Shown: positions 58,181 to 64,000 of the stretch, in pieces
Layout of the letters: each line of letters opens with the position of its first letter
Position numbering within the stretch: position 1 is the stretch's first letter
Assembly: GCA_964247055.1 (NCBI GenBank)
Contig: OZ176055.1
Location: 7,874,001-7,938,000 of the forward strand
Source: Paragordius varius
Taxonomy: Eukaryota; Nematomorpha
DNA length: 64,000 bases
Direction: 5' to 3'
Notes under the pieces: generated by a model
Told to the model about the DNA's origin: nothing
The model's input: only the letters and a program-made list of their open reading frames with translations
Databases searched by the model: none
Translations under genes and position numbers: made by a program

Positions 58181-58318
58181 CAGGGGTTCTTAAACTATGG
58201 GTCGCGACCCCATTTGGGGTCGCGTAACAAAATTATGGGGTTGCGAGTGATAAAAATACAATTTAACAAAAAATGTTTTCTAACTTGTAAAATTATTGTT
58301 AAAAAAATAACAATTATC

Positions 58319-58360
<42 letters not shown>

Positions 58361-59895
58361 TCTGGTTCCGAAAAACTGTTTATACCAGCATTTCTCTTCC
58401 GAACATAGCTAATTCACATGTTTATGGATTGAAGAAAAGGTCTTTGGGAACGTCTTCTGTGAAAAAACAATTTTATTTGTTCTTCTAGTTTAAATTTGTC
58501 AGTGCCCTCTGTAACAAGATTTTAGTTTTCTTTTTATTCAGTAATTAATAATCAAATACAATCTGCAATATGTTATTATATATTTATTTAGGATAAAAAT
58601 AATTTTTGCCCATGGATAAATGGCTGTTAAATAAGAATTGTAATGACGCAGATATTAATCCAATAAATTCTTCTCAGTCAGTACAAAGTATTGAAAAAGA
58701 GACATCTAATGTGCGAAAAAGAAAATATGATGAGTCTTTCCTTCAATTTGGCTTCACATTTCAAAATTATAATGGGAATGAACAACCTCTTTGTTTGATA
58801 TGCAATGAATTATTGGCTTCGGAGAGTATGAAACCATCAAAATTAAGACGACATTTTGAGTCAAAGCATGTTTTTTCATATGTCAATTAACCTAAAGAAT
58901 ATTTTGAAAGACTGTAATCTTGTAATGTTTGAACCTAAACGTCTTCAACATTTTTTATCAGTGAACGATATTGGGATTTAATGTTTGTTAAAGCTGAGAA
59001 AGTAACTTCACATAAATATATGGTGTTGAATGGCAGAAGTACATTTAACGCCATATCGGCGATTGATTCAGTTCCAATTTAGATCCAGAATTCATTCAAG
59101 GATTTTTTTGGAATTGTAGTTTTAAGTTTGAGTCACACGAAAGCTTAGCAAATTCCTCTTGAGTTTTAAGTGGCAGATGATCAATCTTAAAATCCAAGGC
59201 TTTTGAATCCAAATAATTTTTTTAATAATATTTAATATAAAATATGTCAGGAAATGTATTTCTAGCGCTTTTTAGTGATCTACAATAGTTTTCAATATAA
59301 GTTTTACAATCAATTTTCTCAATTACAAAATTGTAGAATTTGGAAAACATTTCAAACGAATTTTTTTCAACTCTACTTTTCCAAATGCTGATCTCTTTAA
59401 TAAAACTTGCAATTTTTTCGCTTGAAGTATATATATGCATATTTTTCAGTGAAGATACAAGTTGGGATCGTTTACTTCGCAAAAATTTCCGACAAATAAC
59501 ACTTGGATAGCCACAAGTCATTTTGAAAAAAAGCAGCAAATTCTCATTTTTATTCAGTTAAAAATATTTCGATCTCGTCCTTCAATAACAAATAATTATT
59601 TCGGTTTTAAGAGATGGACAAAAATATATGTATTTTTATTAATTTTTATAACATCTTCCAATTAATAGTAAATTTATACAATATATAATAATCGGAATAT
59701 TTGTGCAAATTTTAATTTTTTTATGTTTCAAAACGAATTCTAAATTTATATATTTTCATATGCATATGTATATTGTTTCTTAAGAAATATAGCATCAAAA
59801 AATATTAATTTATTTTTCTTTTATATTTATTGGGGTCGCCAAGAAATTTGCGATCATAAATGGGGTCGCGACTCACAAAAGTTTAAGAAGCCCTG
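58181..59895 (+). mobile_element. ZBED-type hAT element with internal inversion
   Basis: Ends CAGGGGTTCTTAAACT and AGTTTAAGAAGCCCTG minus one internal difference, flanked by ATCTGATG and ATCTAATG (8-bp duplication with one change). Plus strand 58606-58890 encodes an N-terminal BED zinc finger (FLQFGFTFQNYNGNEQP, CLICNELL, LRRHFESKH) of the ZBED5/SCAND3-like transposase group. Minus strand 59085-59560 encodes a middle part of the same kind of protein (KIASFIKEISIWKSRVEKNS, PLKTQEEFAKLSCDSNLK). The two cannot belong to one message, so an inner segment has been inverted and the rest lost. Confidence 0.8.
58318..58359. repeat. (TA)n microsatellite inside the hAT
   Basis: About 20 TA units. Confidence 0.9.
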
Positions 59896-60510
59896 ATCTA
59901 ATGGATAGGTCTTCAACCCTCATAAAGGGCGTCACCATAAAAAATGACGGCTAGGAAAATAATTTCGTAAAATATATGAGACCATATAGTTTAAATCATC
60001 GTTTTAGGTTTTTTTGAGTAAAAAATTTTTTTTCCAACGTTTTTTTAAAAGCAGGTTTATACCCTCTCCGAAATGCGCTACCCTAAAATAAAATGGCGCT
60101 TAACTTTTTCATCAAGTTTTTAGAATATATAAAATCTATGTTTTAGGTATCAGTATTTACGCCAAATTTTATGTGCCTCTATTAATAAAGCTCTCTTAAA
60201 TACGACCACCATATAAATTTTAAGTGGCTATAAAACAATTTTTCGGACTAAGAGGTTATATCAGTGGTACACACCAAAACTATTTAAAGCATAGTTGCTG
60301 GACACATCAGATATTTATACTCAAAAATGAGTCTATAAAAAAATTAGTAAATAATTTAGGGTCATGCCGCGAAAGTATCACTGGGTTATATGGATTATAT
60401 AATAATGGCCTAGAATCCCATATAATGGCAAAAAGTTTTTGGCATCAATTCAAATTTTAGCTCAGCGCTTTTTTAAATTCCACCATGGGTAAGTCAATAC
60501 GCCACCATAT

Positions 60511-61101
60511 ATATATATATTATATCGCTGCGTATTATGATGGCACTAAACTAATTGGTCAAATGAAATAATATGACAGAATGGTTAAAAATGTCCAAAT
60601 TTCAGCTCAAATCTATTTTATTTTCCTCATTTTATTGTGTTATGAAAGTTTCTTTAATAAGTAACAGAAACAGGACACGGATAATGTTTTATTATTATAT
60701 AGGGAAAAGAAAACTTTTAATAAAATAATCATATTAATGGTAAAAAGACACCTAAAAAAGTTGTTTAAAAAAATATATATAATGTCAACAAAATTTAGAG
60801 TCTATTTTTGAATTATCACCATGATTTGATTTTCTATTTTTCAAACATACGAAAGGTTTAAACCGCGTTATAAACACTTTTATACTCAATTTAAAAAACG
60901 ATTGGTTGTAAAAATACACTTTTGTTAGGATAATTTAATGTTTAAATACCTTATGCTCCGCAATATATTTTTAAAATCAATTATTAGGATTGAAACTAGC
61001 CTGATAAAATAAAGGATGGGTTAGGGAATGTTATTGAATTCAGAAAACCAATAAGTTATATATAAAAGCACTATAATATAATAAAAAATGCAATAAAAAC
61101 A
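60511..61101. other. Intergenic A+T-rich DNA
   Basis: A (TA)n run follows 60510. CTGATAAAATAAAGGATG at 61001-61018 is an isolated end of the hairpin MITE family of 7167. Nothing else recognised. Confidence 0.4.
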
Positions 61102-61107
61102 TTTATT
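61102..61107 (-). terminator. Poly(A) signal of NOP10
   Basis: AATAAA on the minus strand, about 15 nt after the stop codon. Confidence 0.55.
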
Positions 61108-61121
61108 TACAAATGATTACA

Positions 61122-61313
61122 TTAGTATGTTATTGGTTGTTGTTGTGTGGGAAGTAGATTAAATCGCTTTTTAAGAATATATCTTTCTCTAGAAAATAAA
61201 TCATGAGGCGAAAATTTTGCTGGATGAGCTGACATAGTCGGTTTTCCATTTGGATCATCAAATTTCAGAGTATAGATGCGTTCTCCCTTTTCATTTAAAT
61301 AATATCGAAGCAT
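61122..61313 (-). CDS. NOP10: H/ACA ribonucleoprotein subunit NOP10
   Basis: A single-exon, 63-aa frame (human NOP10 is 64 aa). It reads [20 protein letters not shown], then [20 protein letters not shown] and [12 protein letters not shown], against human LQYYLNEQGDRVYTLKKFDP and SAHPARFSPDDKYSRHR. NOP10 binds dyskerin/Cbf5 and is needed for rRNA pseudouridylation and snoRNP assembly. It is the only intronless host gene here and is isolated in transposon-rich DNA. No acceptor-like AG precedes the ATG; the leader ends in a pyrimidine-rich TTTTTCCACT. The intact frame, conserved length and nearby poly(A) signal argue for a working gene rather than a processed copy. Confidence 0.95.
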   Translation of the reverse strand: MLRYYLNEKGERIYTLKFDDPNGKPTMSAHPAKFSPHDLFSRERYILKKRFNLLPTQQQPITY

Positions 61314-62610
61314 AGTGGAAAAAGTGCCAATATGTTAAAATATATTTATAACTAAAAGTTTTGTAGGAATAAATTATGAAATAATATCATAATTATAAAT
61401 GATACTAAATAACACTTTGGTAAACACTTTAATGTCAAAAAAATTTTTTATGTATTTATTTGGTAATTCTATCACATAGCACAAAATGGTCATAAAAATT
61501 ATTCCGAAAAACATATTCTGATAGGTAATTGATAAGATTCTCATGCTAATGAAGAGAAAGGTAACAAAAATTTTTTGGTAATTGTTAATGGCTCTCCTTA
61601 AAACATTTAAGGTATGGCCTAAAATATTGGCACAAGAAACAAATTATATTTAAATGGTCCTCCATACAAATTTGGGGTTAACCCAGCCAGTGATAAATAT
61701 TTATCAATTGAATTTTATCTAGTCGTATTTATGTAAGATACTAGGAAAAATATAATAGCACTTGGTAATGTCAGAATTGGTGGTGTGTATACAAAATAAA
61801 ATAATTAAATTAACGATTTTTATCATAATTATTGCTCAACGCATTTATGAGTACCTTATTTCAAATAAAAATAATCTATGAATGATACATCAACCGCAGC
61901 TCAGACCGCATGCAGTCCTAACTCTATTTATTACTAATTATGATTTAATTTTAGTATTTATTTTTCAGTATTAAATAAATTCCGTTTAATTCAGTAATTT
62001 CGCAATTATAGAATTTTTATTGAGAAAAATCACTTTTTTAAGTAAAAATATGCTTCGGTTTTTATCATACTCACCTGAAATTATCATCGCACAGCGTCCA
62101 TAAATAACCTGATAAAATATGTATATAATGATAGGAAAATGTCAGGATTTTCATGGTGATTTTTGGTTTTGGCTCTCGAGTGATGTAGGAAAGTTATGAA
62201 CACTGGTGAGAGGTCCATATCGGAAAATGTGCGCACTTTTGAATGAATTCGCTGAAAGCTAAAGGTTTTATTTAAAATTCCAAATATAGAATGAATTACA
62301 TATTAAAACAAAGCAATATTTCCAAAAGTTTAAATTTATAGATGTCAGCTCCGCAAATCCCATTTTTATTCTTCTGAAATGGGCTTTGGCCGATACTAAT
62401 TTTAATATGCTGAATATTTATATCACCTAAAAATATTAAAAAAATGCATATTTTTTTCAAAATTTAATTTTCACCAAAATTTTGTTCAGCGTTCAAACTT
62501 TGAGGCATGAAAAGACATCATAAAAACACTTTTTCTATATAATTTGATGATACTAAACATTTCTATCACTTCAAAATTTTGATTAAAATTTTCGCTCTTC
62601 AAATTCATAT
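61314..62610. other. Intergenic and transposon-derived DNA
   Basis: CATCAACCGCAGCTCAGACC with GCATGCAG at 61888-61920 looks like a decayed hAT end. The stretch from about 62480 (GGCATGAAAAGACATC) is similar, inverted, to sequence at 63760-63880, suggesting the arms of a host repeat around the nested elements below. No gene seen. Confidence 0.4.
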
Positions 62611-62613
62611 TAA

Positions 62614-63688
62614 CACTTGGATACAACATATTCATTTTAGTCCTTCGATTCAAATAGGGATAGTTAAATACCCCAGGCAAGTAATTGAAATCAGGGCAAA
62701 ATTTTGCACTTATATAACTAACAAACCGAAATTTATAAAAAATTTTATTTAAAATACATAATATTACTTATTTTAATCTAAAACCGAAAGGTAAAAATAT
62801 AGTCAACGTGACATGTGTGCAATGGTAAAATTGAGAAATAATACAAAATAAACCGCTTTTTCTATTTCCATCAATGTTAGTTGTAATTTAAATAAAAAAT
62901 TATCTGTAATTTTACACTTAACACTTCTATTCAAATTGGGGTATCTAAATACCCCAAACAAAATTTAAATTAATATTTTTATAAAACTACTGAATGAAAC
63001 GGTCCCAATTTAAATTTATGCTTCTCTCTTAATAAGAATTATATAAATATGCCAAAATATCTAAATAAAATTTCGTTTTGAAAAAAAATGTTCCATGTCA
63101 AACTACTTCGACGCCATTTTTATTTTACAAAATTACAGAATATCGTCTTCATTTAATTTTAAGGCTAATTTTTGAAAAAGCATTTTATTATTATTTTTTG
63201 ATTTTGCAATAGCACACATGTTAAGTTGACTATATTATTACCTTTCGGTTTTAGCTTAAGTTATATCAAGTATTTTAGAATAAATTTTTTTATATATTTC
63301 GGTTTATTAATGCTATATAAGTGCAAAACTTTGCCATGGTTTCGATTGCCTCCATACTTTTTAAAGTATTTTATTTTAAACAGGCCTGGGCTATTTAACT
63401 ACCCCAATTAGAATCGAAAAACTAAAATGAATGTTGTATCCAAGTGTTAAAATTAAATGAGGACGATATTTTGCAAAGTTTTTTAAAATAAACACGGCGT
63501 CGAAGTAGTTTGACATGGAACTTTTTTTCAAAACAAAATTTTATTTAGATATTTTGGCATATTTATATAATTTATATTAGGATAGAAACATATATTTAAA
63601 TTGGGACCGTTTCCTTCAGTAGTTTTTTGAAAATCCTTAACTCAAATTCAGTCTGGGGTATTTAGATACCCCAATTTGAATCGAAGTG
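62614..63688 (-). mobile_element. TTAA-flanked (piggyBac-like) element, copy B, interrupted by copy C
   Basis: TTAA at 62610-62613 and 63689-63692. The left end is the inverse of copy A's right end (CACTTGGATACAAC) and the right end the inverse of copy A's left end (ATTTGAATCGAAGTG). The two halves (62614-62921 and 63451-63688) join into one element when copy C is removed. Confidence 0.75.
62922..63446 (+). mobile_element. TTAA-flanked (piggyBac-like) element, copy C, inserted into copy B
   Basis: TTAA at 62918-62921 and 63447-63450; begins CACTTCTATTCAAATTGGGG, ends ATCCAAGTG. Copy A has a TTAA at the matching interior position, the expected empty target. Confidence 0.78.
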
Positions 63689-63692
63689 TTAA

Positions 63693-64000
63693 GTTAAAAA
63701 TTGTGTTTTTTCACAAAAATGCATCAAAATTTTTAGCCATACCATTCAAATTAAAACGAAGCGATAGAAATGGTTATCCTCCTGAAATCAATAGAGAAAG
63801 TGTTATAATATATAAGTGTTTCTATACCGTTTCCATCATGCCTAAAAATAGTATGAAGTACGTTTCAACAATATTTTGTAACAATTAAATTTTTTAAAAA
63901 ATATGCTTTTTTTAAAAAAATATTAATGTTTAATTTTAGCATATAATTAAAAATTTTATTGCGCACATCCGGCATTTTTGCGTTTATTTAAAAAGAATTA
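63693..64000. other. Repeat-derived DNA at window end
   Basis: Shares phrases (CCGTTTCCATCATGC, GTATGAAGTACG) with 53560-53640 inside the 10-bp-duplication element of RPL21, so it is probably part of a related element running off the window. Confidence 0.5.

Larger units (their letters stand above)
57348..60510. mobile_element. Unclassified element or repeat block with ATATGGTGGCG ends, split by a hAT
   Basis: ATATGGTGGCG at the left and CGCCACCATAT at the right are inverted copies. The phrase TATATGGTGGCG or close variants also occur near 57660 and 57796, and inverted near 60205, so the block has internal repetition. The hAT at 58181-59895 interrupts it. No superfamily assigned; true ends uncertain. 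Confidence 0.45.

Overview
The window is nuclear DNA of an animal with a very A+T-rich genome (roughly three quarters A+T or more by eye). Every gene except one small one is split by spliceosomal introns. The recognisable proteins are animal or general eukaryotic: an immunoglobulin/fibronectin cell-adhesion protein, an AGAP-type ArfGAP, SERAC1, ribosomal protein L21, the splicing factor SF3B6 (p14) and the H/ACA snoRNP protein NOP10. Intron lengths fall into two classes: 23-29 nt introns with ordinary GT..AG ends, and introns of hundreds of bases to several kb filled with transposons. Introns in the mid-20s of bases are known in animals from dicyemids; a dicyemid, orthonectid or other reduced spiralian is my leading guess, but the species is not proven here.

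Layout. 1-3440: A+T-rich DNA with a MITE, a LINE remnant and a hairpin MITE. 3441-14775 (+): 11-exon GPI-anchored Ig/FNIII adhesion gene whose 6-kb first intron holds a foldback element and a complete hAT element. 16066-16353 (-): small secreted, prohormone-like ORF. 16.4-18.0 kb: mariner-like MITEs. 18001-30423 (-): complete 23-exon AGAP gene (1197 aa when the exons are added up). 30.4-34.9 kb: MITEs and a LINE remnant. 34916-46467 (-): SERAC1, about 860 aa, with a 3.1-kb hAT element, four related MITEs and a 177-bp tandem repeat in its introns. 46578-51687 (+): unrecognised 8-exon tyrosine/asparagine-rich gene, head to head with SERAC1. 51925-55139 (-): RPL21, with a 1.9-kb element carrying a 10-bp target duplication in its last intron. 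55196-55672 (+): SF3B6, head to head with RPL21 over 56 bp. 55.7-61.1 kb: transposon remnants including a ZBED-type hAT copy. 61122-61313 (-): NOP10 in one exon. 61.3-64 kb: nested TTAA-flanked elements.

The genes do not form a pathway. RPL21, SF3B6 and NOP10 serve ribosome, spliceosome and snoRNP function; AGAP acts in Arf-dependent membrane traffic; SERAC1 acts in mitochondrial and ER lipid handling; the Ig gene acts at the cell surface. The main novelty is in the DNA between and inside the genes. At least three element families share the terminus TACCATTT and TA target duplications, and each carries its own array of exactly 21-bp repeats facing inward from both ends. Transposons are repeatedly nested inside one another. 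All coordinates, frames and exon sums were worked out by hand; no database search was run.
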